From the NCBI RefSeq assembly GCF_039537505.1, contig NZ_BAABAQ010000021.1, positions 28,536-92,535 on the forward strand: a DNA stretch of 64,000 nt. Direction: 5' to 3'. The stretch is from Streptosporangium oxazolinicum. Lineage in GTDB: Bacteria > Actinomycetota > Actinomycetes > Streptosporangiales > Streptosporangiaceae. The translations under genes were made by a program, and so were the position numbers. Positions 16,870 through 26,097 of this stretch are shown here, one piece after another. The notes beneath the pieces were generated by a model. It was not told the origin of the DNA, ran no database searches, and saw nothing but the letters and a program-made list of their open reading frames with translations. Within the stretch, counting starts at the first letter, position 1. Every line of letters begins with the position of its first letter.

Positions 16870-18279
16870 ATGCGTCACCTTTATCTGGACGGAGCCTGGC
16901 GGGCGTCCGCGTCGGGCGAGAGCGTCGACGTGGTCAATCCCGCGACCGAGGAGCTGATCGACAGGGTTCCCGCCGGGGCGCCCGCCGACGTCGAGGCCGC
17001 CGTGGCCGCCGCCCGCGAGGCCTTCCCCTCCTGGTCGGCGACGGCCCCCGCCGAGCGGGGCAGGATCCTCGCCGCGGCCGCCGACCTGATACGAGAGCGC
17101 TCCGACCAGATCGCCAGGATCATCGCCACGGACATGGGCGCCCCGTACGGCATGGCGATGAGGGTGCAGACGCTGATGCCGGCCGGGGTGCTGGCCTCCT
17201 ACGCCCAGCTGGCCGGCACCTACGACTTCGAGGGCGGGCAGGTCGGCAACTCCCGCGTCTTCAGGGAGCCGGTCGGGGTGGTCGCCGCCATCACCCCCTG
17301 GAACTACCCGCTCCACCAGGTCGTCTGCAAGGTGGGCGCCGCGCTCGCCGCGGGCTGCACGGTCGTGCTGAAGCCCAGCGAGGTGGCGCCGCTCGCGGCC
17401 TTCGCGCTCGCCGGGATCTTCGACGAGGTCAGGCTGCCCGCCGGGGTCCTCAACCTGGTCAGCGGCTACGGGCCGGTGGTGGGCGAGGCCCTGGCCGCCC
17501 ATCCCGACGTGGACATGGTGTCGTTCACCGGCTCCACCGGGGCCGGGCGCCGGGTCGCCGCGCTCGCGGCCGAGACGATCAAACGGGTGGCCCTGGAACT
17601 CGGCGGCAAGTCCGCCAGCCTGATCCTGCCGGACGCCGACCTGAAGGCGGCGGTCAAGGCGACGGTGGCCAACGCCTTCGTCAACTCCGGCCAGACCTGT
17701 TCGGCATGGACCCGCATGATCGTCCACCGCGACCGGTACGACGAGGCCGTCCGCCTCGCCGTCGAGGCCGCCGGGGGATACACCGTCGGCGACCCCTTCG
17801 ACGAGGCGACCAGGCTCGGTCCCCTCGTGTCCGCGGCCCAGCGCGATCGGGTCGTCCGCTACATCAACCGGGGCCAGGAGGAGGGCGCCCGGCTGGTCGC
17901 CGGAGGCGCCGACCGGCCCCTGGAACGCGGCTTCTACGTCGAGCCCACGGTGTTCGCCGGGGTGGAGCCGGGGATGGTGATCGAGCAGGAGGAGATCTTC
18001 GGCCCGGTCCTCACGATCATCCCCTACCTCCGGGGTGAGGACGAGGCGGTCGACATCGCCAACGGCACGCCGTACGGCCTGGCGGGCGCGGTGTGGGCGG
18101 GCGACGAGCAGCGGGCCGTCGCGGTCGCCCGGCGGCTGCGCACCGGCCAGGTGGCGGTCAACGGCGGCCGGTTCAACCCGCGGGCGCCCTTCGGCGGCTA
18201 CAAGCAGTCGGGCCTCGGCCGCGAGCTGGGCGAGTTCGGGCTGGAGGAGTATCTGGAGATCAAAGCCGTCCAGTTCTGA
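16870..18279 (+). CDS. NAD(P)-dependent aldehyde dehydrogenase
   Basis: A 469-residue aldehyde dehydrogenase oxidising an aldehyde to the acid. All signatures are present: WNYPLHQVVCKVGAALAAGCTVVLKPSE (cofactor site), FTGSTGAGRRVA, the general base Glu in LELGGKSASLIL, the catalytic Cys in NSGQTCSA, EEIFGPVLTIIPY and PFGGYKQSGLGRE. The substrate cannot be deduced. The ATG at 16870 gives a standard N terminus (MRHLYLDGAW). It is convergent with def. Confidence 0.93.
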   Translation: MRHLYLDGAWRASASGESVDVVNPATEELIDRVPAGAPADVEAAVAAAREAFPSWSATAPAERGRILAAAADLIRERSDQIARIIATDMGAPYGMAMRVQTLMPAGVLASYAQLAGTYDFEGGQVGNSRVFREPVGVVAAITPWNYPLHQVVCKVGAALAAGCTVVLKPSEVAPLAAFALAGIFDEVRLPAGVLNLVSGYGPVVGEALAAHPDVDMVSFTGSTGAGRRVAALAAETIKRVALELGGKSASLILPDADLKAAVKATVANAFVNSGQTCSAWTRMIVHRDRYDEAVRLAVEAAGGYTVGDPFDEATRLGPLVSAAQRDRVVRYINRGQEEGARLVAGGADRPLERGFYVEPTVFAGVEPGMVIEQEEIFGPVLTIIPYLRGEDEAVDIANGTPYGLAGAVWAGDEQRAVAVARRLRTGQVAVNGGRFNPRAPFGGYKQSGLGRELGEFGLEEYLEIKAVQF

Positions 18280-18302
18280 CGGCCGCCCGGCGGCCACGGG
18301 GG

Positions 18303-18791
18303 TCAGGGCGCCTGGAGCAGGACCTTCCTCGCGGCGTCCCTGGCCAGCCTGTCCACGTAGAGCCTGCCGTCGAGGTGGTCGGTCTCGTGCTGGAAGCAGC
18401 GGGCCAGCGTGCCGCGGGCCCTGACCCGGATCGGCCGCCCCAGCCGGTCCAGGCCGCTCACGGTGACCCCCGCGGCCCGGGGCGTCCTGGCGTAGATCGG
18501 GTTGCCGGTCCCTCGGTCGGGGACGGACAGGCAGCCCTCCTCGTCGAGGACCTCGGCGTCGTCGTCCACGGTCAGCTCCGGGTTGATCACATGGCCCTTG
18601 CGGTTGCTGCAGTCGTAGACGAAGATCCGCTTCGACACGCCGATCTGCGGACCGGCCAGGCCGACGCCCCGCGCGGCGTACATCACGGTGAACATCTCGT
18701 CGATCATGCGCCGCAGGTCGCGGTCGAAGTCGGTGATCGGCTCGGCGGGTGTGCGCAGGACAGGGTCACCGACCACTCGGATGTCACGCAT
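18303..18791 (-). CDS. def: Peptide deformylase
   Basis: A 162-residue enzyme that removes the N-formyl group from nascent proteins. Motif 1 is GVGLAGPQIGV, with Pro where AAxQ is usual. Motif 2 is EEGCLSVPD, whose Cys is a metal ligand. Motif 3 is QHETDHLDG, holding the HExxH metal site. The start MRDIRVVGDPVLRTPA is typical. It is divergent from rpiB with about 100 bases between, not with fmt as in many genomes, so this may be one of several paralogues. Confidence 0.95.
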   Translation of the reverse strand: MRDIRVVGDPVLRTPAEPITDFDRDLRRMIDEMFTVMYAARGVGLAGPQIGVSKRIFVYDCSNRKGHVINPELTVDDDAEVLDEEGCLSVPDRGTGNPIYARTPRAAGVTVSGLDRLGRPIRVRARGTLARCFQHETDHLDGRLYVDRLARDAARKVLLQAP

Positions 18792-18890
18792 GTGGGGGCT
18801 CTCTCTTGTAAGGGTTCCATGAGTACTTCGGCTGTTACTCTAGCCGGGGGCCGGGTGGAGCCGCCCGCGCACACCTGCGAAACTGGGCGG

Positions 18891-19358
<468 letters not shown>

Positions 19359-19361
19359 TCG

Positions 19362-19559
19362 TCACCGGTCGCGCTCCCCGCGCGCCGGTTCGCCGCGGCG
19401 CGTCCCGTTGCGCGCGGGCTCCTTGCGGGGCGTCTCGTCGCGCAGGGGGCGGCGGTCCGCGGCCTCCTGCTGCTCCCGCGACGGGCGTGAGACGTCTCGC
19501 GCCCGCATCGCGGTGATCGCGGTGATCTGCAAGCTCTGCAGTGCCATGCCCGCCACCAT
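19362..19559 (-). CDS. Small basic protein, unknown (tentative)
   Basis: A 65-residue ORF starting MVAGMALQSLQITAITAMRARD and continuing as a very Arg/Glu-rich, low-complexity tail. GGAG lies 6 bases before the ATG, a good ribosome binding site. The stop is only 3 bases beyond the rpiB stop on the other strand. The hydrophobic start plus charged tail is unlike a chance antisense frame, but no family is recognised and the region is GC-rich, so this may be spurious. Confidence 0.4.
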   Translation of the reverse strand: MVAGMALQSLQITAITAMRARDVSRPSREQQEAADRRPLRDETPRKEPARNGTRRGEPARGERDR

Positions 19560-19666
19560 AACCCGCTCCGGCGGCTCCCGTCCGGCCCCGGCCCTCCTCG
19601 GGTGACCGGCTCCGGCCGCCAGGGGAGAGCGGGGGACCGGGGCGGTCGCCGCGCCCGGAGGAGCCG

Positions 19667-20896
19667 TCAGAAGACCAGGCCGGCCCAGGGGGCGGGGCCC
19701 CAGGACATGGCCGCGGACAGCTCCCGCAGGGCCCCCGCGCGCGACTCCCGCACCACGCCCGCCGCCAGCAGTGCCGCCAGCGGCCGCCCGCCCAGGTAGG
19801 CGGCGCCCAGCACGGAGACGGGCAGGGCCAGGTCGGCGGGGTCGTCCGAGGGCACGCAGCGGGCACCGGAGGCGTCGGCCGTCAGCCGCCAGCGGCGCGC
19901 GTTCCACGGGCACACGGTGTCCTCGACCTCGATCACCACGTCCACCGGCGCGCTGTAGCGGCGGGCGACGAGGGCCCGGTCGACGTCCACGACGCGGATC
20001 CACAGGTCGTCCAGCCAGAGCGCGTGGAGCTGGCGCGGCTCGGCGAGCAGGTGGATCAGCGGGTCGTCCGAGGGCCGGCTCTGGGCGAAGACGTGCGAGA
20101 CCAGGTCGCGGTCCAGGACGTGCCGCCAGAGCAGCGCGTAGGCGGCGGGGTCGAGGCCGAACAGCTCCTTGAGCCGCAGCTCGCCGGTGGGAAGGTCGTG
20201 GTCGTCGAAGGCGGCCCTGATCCGGAAGAGCGCGTAGCCGCGCGGGCCGCCGTCGTCCTCGGCGACAACGGCGCGCAGCGGACCGGCGCCGTCCTGGTCG
20301 GACTCCCGGTCGGTCAGCACCCCGTCCCAGCGCGCGGGCGGGCGGGCGTACAGTCCCGGACGCTCCTCGAACGCCGACTCGTAGATCTTCTCGAAGACGG
20401 ACCTGGCGTCCGCGGGCCTGACGACGCGCAGCCGCAGGGCGGGATCGACCGGGGCGTGCCGGGTGAAGGCCGCGCTCGCGGTGGGGATCCGGAAGACCAG
20501 GCAGTCGGCGGCCCTGCCGTAGCCGTAGCGCCCGTAGATCGCGGCCTCGGCCGCGTAGAGCGCGGCGACGGCCTCGCCCCGCTCGTGGAGGTCGGACAGC
20601 TGGCGTGTCATCAGCGAGGAGAGGATGCCCCGGCGGCGGTGCGAGGGCAGCACGCCGACCGCGGTGACGCCGCCGACCGGAATCGGGCCGCCCGGCACGT
20701 TCATGCTGAAGCTGTACGTCGCGGCGGTGCCCACGAGCAGGTCGCCGTCGAACACGCCGAGCGAGCGGTCGAACTCGACGTTGCGCCTGAAGATCTCCTG
20801 CCGATGCTCCGGGACGGCGGTGCCGAACGCCTCTTCGTCCAGGGTGTTCCAGGCGGGCCATTCGGTTTCGCTGATCGGACGCAGGCTGAGAGTCAT
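19667..20896 (-). CDS. Eis-like GNAT N-acetyltransferase
   Basis: A 409-residue protein of the Eis family (tripartite: two GNAT-like domains plus an SCP-like C-terminal domain). The acetyl-CoA loop is VGVLPSHRRRGILSSLM (about residue 80), followed by ALYAAEAAIYGRYGYGRA. It ends SWGPAPWAGLVF, and the free C-terminal carboxylate is catalytic in Eis. Relatives acetylate aminoglycosides or other amines on a broad range; the substrate here is not predictable. The ATG at 20896 gives the conserved MTLSLRPISETEW and has GGAGG upstream. An in-frame ATG at 20920 is less likely. Confidence 0.88.
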   Translation of the reverse strand: MTLSLRPISETEWPAWNTLDEEAFGTAVPEHRQEIFRRNVEFDRSLGVFDGDLLVGTAATYSFSMNVPGGPIPVGGVTAVGVLPSHRRRGILSSLMTRQLSDLHERGEAVAALYAAEAAIYGRYGYGRAADCLVFRIPTASAAFTRHAPVDPALRLRVVRPADARSVFEKIYESAFEERPGLYARPPARWDGVLTDRESDQDGAGPLRAVVAEDDGGPRGYALFRIRAAFDDHDLPTGELRLKELFGLDPAAYALLWRHVLDRDLVSHVFAQSRPSDDPLIHLLAEPRQLHALWLDDLWIRVVDVDRALVARRYSAPVDVVIEVEDTVCPWNARRWRLTADASGARCVPSDDPADLALPVSVLGAAYLGGRPLAALLAAGVVRESRAGALRELSAAMSWGPAPWAGLVF

Positions 20897-21015
20897 CCTC
20901 CAAACGGTAGTAGGGGACAAACGGTTCCGGCCATCTAATATCCCTGCTTAATGATCAAGGCGTTGGTCAAGTGGGCTGCCCAAAGGGGGGATAGCCAGAT
21001 ACAGTCGAGCGCATC

Positions 21016-22131
21016 ATGAGTTCTCGTCCGGTGCCGCTGCTTCCTCCGGCGCTCCGTGCGTTCCTGGTCCGCGTTCCCCTGCTCGTTCCCATCGTGCGCT
21101 TCCTGCGGCGCGGCCCCCTGGCGCGCGACCGGAACCTGCTCGTCACCCTCATCCTGCTCACCCTGCTGATCGGCGGGCTGGCCGCGAGGGTCTCCATGGA
21201 GTGGTTCTCCCCGGCGCTCATGATCCCGATCACCCTCGTGGCGGGGCTCCAGCTCAGGCTGAACAGTCTCGTCAAGCTGCTGTGCGCGGTGGCGGTCTCC
21301 CTGACCTACGTGGCCGTGGTGCGGGGGGTGGGATACATCGGTCCCGGTCTGCTGGTCACCTTCGGCTTCACCGCGGTGCTGGCCGCGCTGATGGCCCGCA
21401 CCCGGGGCAAACTCGGTGTGCAGGGCCTGCGCGGCGACGCGATGCTGCTGGAGCTGCGCGACCGTCTCAAGAGCCAGAGCGACCTGCCCCCGCTGTCCAA
21501 GGGGTGGGGCTCCAAGGTCGTTCTCAAACAGGCCGGAGGCTCCTCGTTCGGCGGCGACTTCCTGGTCTCCATGCGCGAGGGCGACACGATGGAGCTCGCC
21601 CTGGTCGACGTGTCCGGCAAGGGTGTCGACGCGGGCACCAGGGCGCTGCTGCTGTCGGGCACCTTCGGCGGGCTGCTCGGCTCGGTCACCGACTTCCTGC
21701 CCGCCTGCAACACCTACCTGCACCGCCAGCGCGAGGCCGAGGGCTTCGTCACGGCGGTCCACCTCCGGCTCAACCTCGCGACGGGCGAGTACGTCATCAC
21801 CTCGGCCGGTCACCCCCCGGTGGTCAAGTTCGAGTCGGGCACCGGGACGTGGCGGGTCTCCACGGCCAAGGGCGTCGTCCTCGGCGTCGTGCCCGACCTG
21901 CACTGCGAGGCCGACCAGGGGATGCTGCGCAAGGGCGACGCGCTCATGCTCTACACCGACGGCCTGATCGAGCAGCCGGGGCGCGACATCGACGCCGGCC
22001 TCGACCGCCTGCTGGGAGAGGCCGAGCGCCTGATGCCCTCGGGGTTCCGCGACGGCGCCCGCAACCTGGTCGCCTCCATGTCGTCGGGCCACAACGACGA
22101 CTGCGCCCTCATCCTCATCTGGCGCCCCTGA
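21016..22131 (+). CDS. Membrane-anchored SpoIIE-type serine phosphatase
   Basis: A 371-residue protein. About residues 40-125 contain several hydrophobic spans (NLLVTLILLTLLIGGLAA, LMIPITLVAGLQL, LLCAVAVSLTYVAVV, LLVTFGFTAVLAALMA). Residues 170-371 form a PP2C/SpoIIE phosphatase domain with metal-binding Asp residues in GGSSFGGDF, LVDVSGKGVDAG and ALMLYTDGL, and GHNDDCALILI at the end. Homologues dephosphorylate anti-sigma antagonists in partner-switching stress or development pathways. No sensor domain besides the membrane part is seen. It is convergent with a LuxR regulator across a tandem repeat. Confidence 0.9.
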   Translation: MSSRPVPLLPPALRAFLVRVPLLVPIVRFLRRGPLARDRNLLVTLILLTLLIGGLAARVSMEWFSPALMIPITLVAGLQLRLNSLVKLLCAVAVSLTYVAVVRGVGYIGPGLLVTFGFTAVLAALMARTRGKLGVQGLRGDAMLLELRDRLKSQSDLPPLSKGWGSKVVLKQAGGSSFGGDFLVSMREGDTMELALVDVSGKGVDAGTRALLLSGTFGGLLGSVTDFLPACNTYLHRQREAEGFVTAVHLRLNLATGEYVITSAGHPPVVKFESGTGTWRVSTAKGVVLGVVPDLHCEADQGMLRKGDALMLYTDGLIEQPGRDIDAGLDRLLGEAERLMPSGFRDGARNLVASMSSGHNDDCALILIWRP

Positions 22132-22242
22132 ACGGCCGGGCTCCCCTCGGCGGTCGGAGTCACCCGTGAACGGCCAGGTTTCCTTCGGCGGTCATAGCCC
22201 CCGGTGAACGGCCCGGCTTCTCCGGCGGTCAGAGCCACCCGG
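22129..22242. repeat. Three tandem 38-bp repeats
   Basis: Copies begin at 22129, 22167 and 22205 with an exact 38-base period. Each starts TGAACGGCC, contains GGCGGTC and ends near CCCG. The first overlaps the phosphatase stop codon and the third contains the stop codon of the convergent LuxR gene. Confidence 0.85.
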
Positions 22243-22864
22243 AGTCGCCGGCGATGCGTACGGCGTCGAGACGGTTGCGCGCCTGGGTCTTGCACATGAT
22301 CCGCGACAGGTGGTTTCGGACCGTTCCCACGGAGAGGAACAGCCGGTCGGCGATCTCGCCGGACCTCGCCCCCTGCGCGACCAGCCGGAGCACGTCGAGC
22401 TCCCGGCGGGTCAGCGGGTTCTCCGCCGCCCTCAGCGCCGCCACCGCGAGCTCGGAGTCGACCGCGCGGCGGCCGGCCGCCACCTGGCGGACGCCGTCGG
22501 CCAGCTGTTCGGGGCCGACCTCCAGGCTCATGAACCCGAGCGCGTGGACGGCGAAGGCCCGGCGGACCTGACCCGGGCTGGGGTCGCGCGACAGCAGGAG
22601 GACCCGGCAGCCGGGAGCCTCCTCGTGCAGCCGGAGCGCGGTGGTGAAACCGCAGGCGTCCGGCAGGCCCAGACCGATGACCGCCGTCTCCGGCGTGTGC
22701 CGCAGGACGGCGGGAAGCACGTCCTCTCCGGTGGAGACGTCGGCCACCACCTCCATGTCGTTCTCGTTCTCCAGCGTCGCCACCAGCCCGCGCCGGACCA
22801 GCGGAAGATGCTCGGCAACCAGGATCCCGATCAAAACGCTCCTCTCTCGCCTCACCTTCACCAA
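22229..22864 (-). CDS. Orphan LuxR-family regulator with degenerate receiver
   Basis: A 211-residue protein with the NarL/DesR layout: receiver-like domain (about 10-130) and LuxR HTH (about 145-211: LTRRELDVLRLVAQGARSGEIADRLFLS and GTVRNHLSRIMCKTQARNR). Against typical receivers the phospho-acceptor Asp is Gly (AVIGLGLPD for VLLDIEMPG), the acidic pair is EH, and the conserved Lys is Leu (GFMSLEV). Phosphorylation is therefore unlikely and no kinase gene is nearby. A TTG at 22834, with GGAG six bases upstream, would give MIGILVAEH and may be the real start. Confidence 0.88.
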   Translation of the reverse strand: MVKVRRERSVLIGILVAEHLPLVRRGLVATLENENDMEVVADVSTGEDVLPAVLRHTPETAVIGLGLPDACGFTTALRLHEEAPGCRVLLLSRDPSPGQVRRAFAVHALGFMSLEVGPEQLADGVRQVAAGRRAVDSELAVAALRAAENPLTRRELDVLRLVAQGARSGEIADRLFLSVGTVRNHLSRIMCKTQARNRLDAVRIAGDSGWL

Positions 22865-23043
22865 AGGGTGTTCGTGCGATCGCTGAATGTCAACGGAGTG
22901 TTTTCAATCGGCGAAGGGCGGGTGAACGACCCGATCGGGAGCGCGGCCGGGAACACCGCTTTTCGCGGCGGTGTGGGGGCCGGATACTTGGGCTAACCTC
23001 TTATGGGGCATTGTCGGTGAAACCGCGATGGGGGTATGAACCT

Positions 23044-24351
23044 GTGGACTGGCTCTTCGTGGTCGGGATCGTCGTCTTCCTCGTGGGGCTGATGGTGTCG
23101 ATCGGATTGCACGAGATCGGCCACCTGGTGCCGGCCAAGCTGTTCGGCGTCAAGGTCACCCAGTACATGGTCGGTTTCGGCCCGACGATGTGGTCGCGGC
23201 ACAGGGGCGACACCGAGTACGGCATCAAGTGGCTTCCCCTCGGCGGCTACATCCGCATGATCGGCATGCTGCCGCCCCGGCCCACCGACGCCCCCGGCAA
23301 GGTGCGCTCGGTCTCCACCGGCCCCTGGCAGGGCCTGATCGAGAACGCCCGCGACGTGGCCCTGGAGGACGTACGGTCGGGCGACGAGAACCGGGTGTTC
23401 TACAACAAGCCCTGGTGGCAGAAGGTCATCATCATGTCCGGCGGTCCGGCGATGAACTTCGTGCTGGCGTTCATCCTGTTCGGCATCGTGCTCATGGGGT
23501 TCGGCGTCCCCACCCAGAAGACCGAGATCGCCTCGATCCCGCAGTGCGTGAAGACCGCCGCCGAGTATGCCAAGGACCCCAAGTGCACCGCGGCCGACAA
23601 GCCCAGCCCGGCGAGCGCGGCGGGGCTGAGGCCGGGGGACGTCATCGTCTCCGTGGCGGGCAGGCCCGCCGCGAGCTGGGACGCCGCGACGCGAGCCATC
23701 CGCGACCACGGCGCCGGTCCGATCGCGCTGGGCATCAGGCGGGCCGGTCAGGAGCTGACCGTCAACGCCAGTCTCATCGCCCAGGACCGCGAGTCGCTGG
23801 ACGAGCCCGGCAAGATCGAAAAGGGTGTCGGATACCTCGGGGTGAGCCCGAAGATCGTCATCGAGCAGCAGAGCCTCGGCGCCGTGGCCGCGCACATGGG
23901 GGACCTCACCTCGGCCACCGCCGCCTCGCTGCTCAGGTTCCCCGAGAAGATGGTGGGCGTCTGGCACGCCGCCTTCTCCGGTGACGAGCGCGACAGGAAC
24001 GGCCCGATCGGTGTCATCGGCGTGAGCCGCATCGGCGGCGAGATCGCCGCCGCCTCGATCCCGCTGGAAAACAAGATCGTCGTCTTCATCAACCTGCTGG
24101 CGGGCTTCAACCTGGCGATCGGCCTGTTCAACCTGATCCCGCTGCTTCCCCTGGACGGCGGCCACATCGCGGGCGGCCTGTGGGAGGGCGTCAAGCGCGG
24201 CTTCGCCCGCGTCGCCCGCCGCCCCGCGCCCGGCCACGTCGACATCGCCAAGGCGCTTCCCCTCACCTACGCGATCGCCTTCCTGATGATCATCATGGCG
24301 GGCCTGCTGATGTACGCCGACCTGGTCAACCCGGTCCGCCTGTCCGGCTGA
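23044..24351 (+). CDS. Site-2 protease, RseP/Rip1 family (M50)
   Basis: An intramembrane zinc protease of about 435 residues that cleaves membrane anti-sigma factors after a first cut. The first helix carries HEIGH (GLHEIGHLVPAKLFGVKV). A PDZ domain lies in the middle (SAAGLRPGDVIVSVAGRPAASWDAA), and the C-terminal helices hold NLIPLLPLDGGHI, with the third ligand Asp in LDGG. The GTG at 23044, 10 bases after a GGGGG run, fits the family N terminus (VDWLFVVGIVVFLVGL). TTG 23011 and GTG 23017 are in-frame alternatives. It is not next to dxr or ispG here, unlike the common actinobacterial arrangement. Confidence 0.93.
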   Translation: MDWLFVVGIVVFLVGLMVSIGLHEIGHLVPAKLFGVKVTQYMVGFGPTMWSRHRGDTEYGIKWLPLGGYIRMIGMLPPRPTDAPGKVRSVSTGPWQGLIENARDVALEDVRSGDENRVFYNKPWWQKVIIMSGGPAMNFVLAFILFGIVLMGFGVPTQKTEIASIPQCVKTAAEYAKDPKCTAADKPSPASAAGLRPGDVIVSVAGRPAASWDAATRAIRDHGAGPIALGIRRAGQELTVNASLIAQDRESLDEPGKIEKGVGYLGVSPKIVIEQQSLGAVAAHMGDLTSATAASLLRFPEKMVGVWHAAFSGDERDRNGPIGVIGVSRIGGEIAAASIPLENKIVVFINLLAGFNLAIGLFNLIPLLPLDGGHIAGGLWEGVKRGFARVARRPAPGHVDIAKALPLTYAIAFLMIIMAGLLMYADLVNPVRLSG

Positions 24352-24442
24352 CCGTCTCCCGTACGCACCGGTCCCTCCGCCGCCGGCCCGGGGAGGGGCC
24401 GGGACACGCGGCGCACCCGCCCGCAGCGGCTAGGGTGGCGCC

Positions 24443-24964
24443 GTGAACGAGGGGACACCCGGAGCGGTGATCGACGTGGCCCTGTTCCGGCTGCGCCGGA
24501 TCTGGTCGCGGCCACTGCGCGCGCGCAGGGCCACCGAGCCACGGCGGCCGGTGCACATGTCGAACGTGATGGTCGTGCACGCCGTGCACAAGCTGAGCCT
24601 GGACGTGCCCGAGGTGACCGTAGGCGCCGTCGCCGAGCAGCTGGGCGTCGATCCGTCCACCGCCAGCAGGCTGGTCAACGACGCGGTCTGCGCGGGGTTC
24701 GTGGAGCGCGAGGAGTCGGCCGTGGATGCCAGGCGGGCCCGGCTCGTGCTGAGCGAGCGGGGCCGCCGCGTGCTGGAGGTGGTGGTCCGTCACCGGCGCG
24801 CCTACCTGGACGGCCTGATGGCCGACTGGGACGAGCCGGACCGCGAGGTCTTCGCCCGGCTTCTCGGCCGGTTCGCCGAGGCCGCCATCGCCCGTCCGGC
24901 GAACCTGGCCAACCTCGACCGGGTGATCGCCGAGACCCTCTCGGAGACCCCTGCCCCGAGCTGA
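24443..24964 (+). CDS. MarR-family transcriptional regulator
   Basis: A 173-residue winged-helix protein. HTH: VTVGAVAEQLGVDPSTASRLVNDAVCAGFVER. Wing: RRARLVLSERGRRVLEVVV. A basic N-terminal extension (RLRRIWSRPLRARRATEPRR) precedes the dimerisation helix. The ligand is unknown. TAGGGT ends 6 bases before the GTG, so the transcript is probably leaderless. It is transcribed 92 bases after the site-2 protease and may be read through from it. Confidence 0.87.
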   Translation: MNEGTPGAVIDVALFRLRRIWSRPLRARRATEPRRPVHMSNVMVVHAVHKLSLDVPEVTVGAVAEQLGVDPSTASRLVNDAVCAGFVEREESAVDARRARLVLSERGRRVLEVVVRHRRAYLDGLMADWDEPDREVFARLLGRFAEAAIARPANLANLDRVIAETLSETPAPS

Positions 24965-25024
24965 CCGGGTCGTCCTCTTGGCCGGCCCGGTTTCCACGGG
25001 GGCATCCGTCCCGGCCGGGCGGCG

Positions 25025-25531
25025 CTACTCCCCGGTGACCCCGTCGATCCGCTGGCGGATGATGTCGGCGTGGCCGTTGTGCCGGGCGTACTCCTCGATC
25101 ATGTGGACGAGGATCCAGCGCAGCGAGACGTCATGGTCGCGGCGCTGCGTCTTGCCGATGGTGTCCAGGGAGAGCCCGGCGGACAGCTCGCGCGCGTGCG
25201 CGACCTCGCCCCGCCAGCGGGCGAACGCCTGCTCGGCCGTGCTCGTCTCCAGGGTGTCGAAGTCGCCGTCGGGATCGTCGTCGGAGTAGTAGAACGGGGC
25301 GACGCCCTCGCCGTCGAGGATGTTGCGGAACCAGTTGCGCTCCACCTCGGCCATGTGACGGACCAGGCCGAGCAGGGAGAGCGTGGACGGCTCGGCGGAA
25401 CGGACGCGGAGCTGCTCGTCCGAGAGCCCGGCGCACTTCACGGCGAGGGTCTCCCGGTGCCAGTCCAGCCAGGAGTGCAGCATGGTGCTCTCGTCGGCGA
25501 TGAAGGCGGGGTCAACACGGGTGTCGGTCAT
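25025..25531 (-). CDS. DinB-family protein (DUF664)
   Basis: A 168-residue four-helix-bundle protein of the DinB/mycothiol-dependent isomerase superfamily. Metal-binding positions are readable as His in LVRHMAEVERNWF (helix 2) and the pair in HMIEEYARHNGHADIIR (helix 4). Relatives include thiol-dependent S-transferases, with mycothiol as the likely actinobacterial thiol. The precise reaction is unknown. The start used is the ATG giving MTDTRVDPAFI; an in-frame ATG lies 21 bases upstream. Confidence 0.85.
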   Translation of the reverse strand: MTDTRVDPAFIADESTMLHSWLDWHRETLAVKCAGLSDEQLRVRSAEPSTLSLLGLVRHMAEVERNWFRNILDGEGVAPFYYSDDDPDGDFDTLETSTAEQAFARWRGEVAHARELSAGLSLDTIGKTQRRDHDVSLRWILVHMIEEYARHNGHADIIRQRIDGVTGE

Positions 25532-26097
25532 GAGGTCCCATCCTGTCGCCACGGGGTGACTCTGTCACATCCTTTCCCGGTGACCGGGGGAGGGGCGTCC
25601 CGCGGGCGGTGAACCGGAGCGTGCGTACACATCGGTATATGTCGGTACTGACGGGTGTTTAGTAGTCACGTTATACAACAAGTGAGACTCGACCCTCCAC
25701 CTGCCCTCAACAATCCCACCGGGGGCATATAGGCGAGTCCAAGAGCAAAATCGGCAATTCACCCCGCTGTGCCCTCGATCAGCCCGTCGTGACACCCGGG
25801 ACCGGACTAAGGAGGTGTCAATATTCGCCCGGGTCGTTCAGTGGATTGGTGATGAAAATCTGGCACGCGATCAAAGGTTCGTCATCGGAGCATTCAGGTC
25901 GAGTGCGGCTTTTCCACCTTCGATCCAGGTTATTTCCACGATCGGTAATGGTTTCCCATCGACCCGGAGCCGGTCCTCTCCCATGCCGGTTCGCCGCCAT
26001 TCCGGGATTCGCCGGTGCCCGATTTACTGTGGAGGGGTTTCGGCGTTCGTCGTGACGGCCTCCCGCGGCCGGTCACGTCGAAGAGTGATCGAGCTGG
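25532..26097. other. Intergenic region, lower GC
   Basis: This gap of more than 500 bases separates the divergent DinB and oxidase genes. It is visibly AT-richer than its surroundings (for example around 25620-25690 and 25850-25960). No recognisable protein fragment, hairpin or repeat was found, and short ORFs here look like chance. It presumably holds promoter elements for the oxidase gene. Confidence 0.4.

Noticed and set aside
22129..22242. CRISPR array
   Set aside because: Three directly abutting 38-bp copies without spacers and without cas genes; it is a plain tandem repeat.
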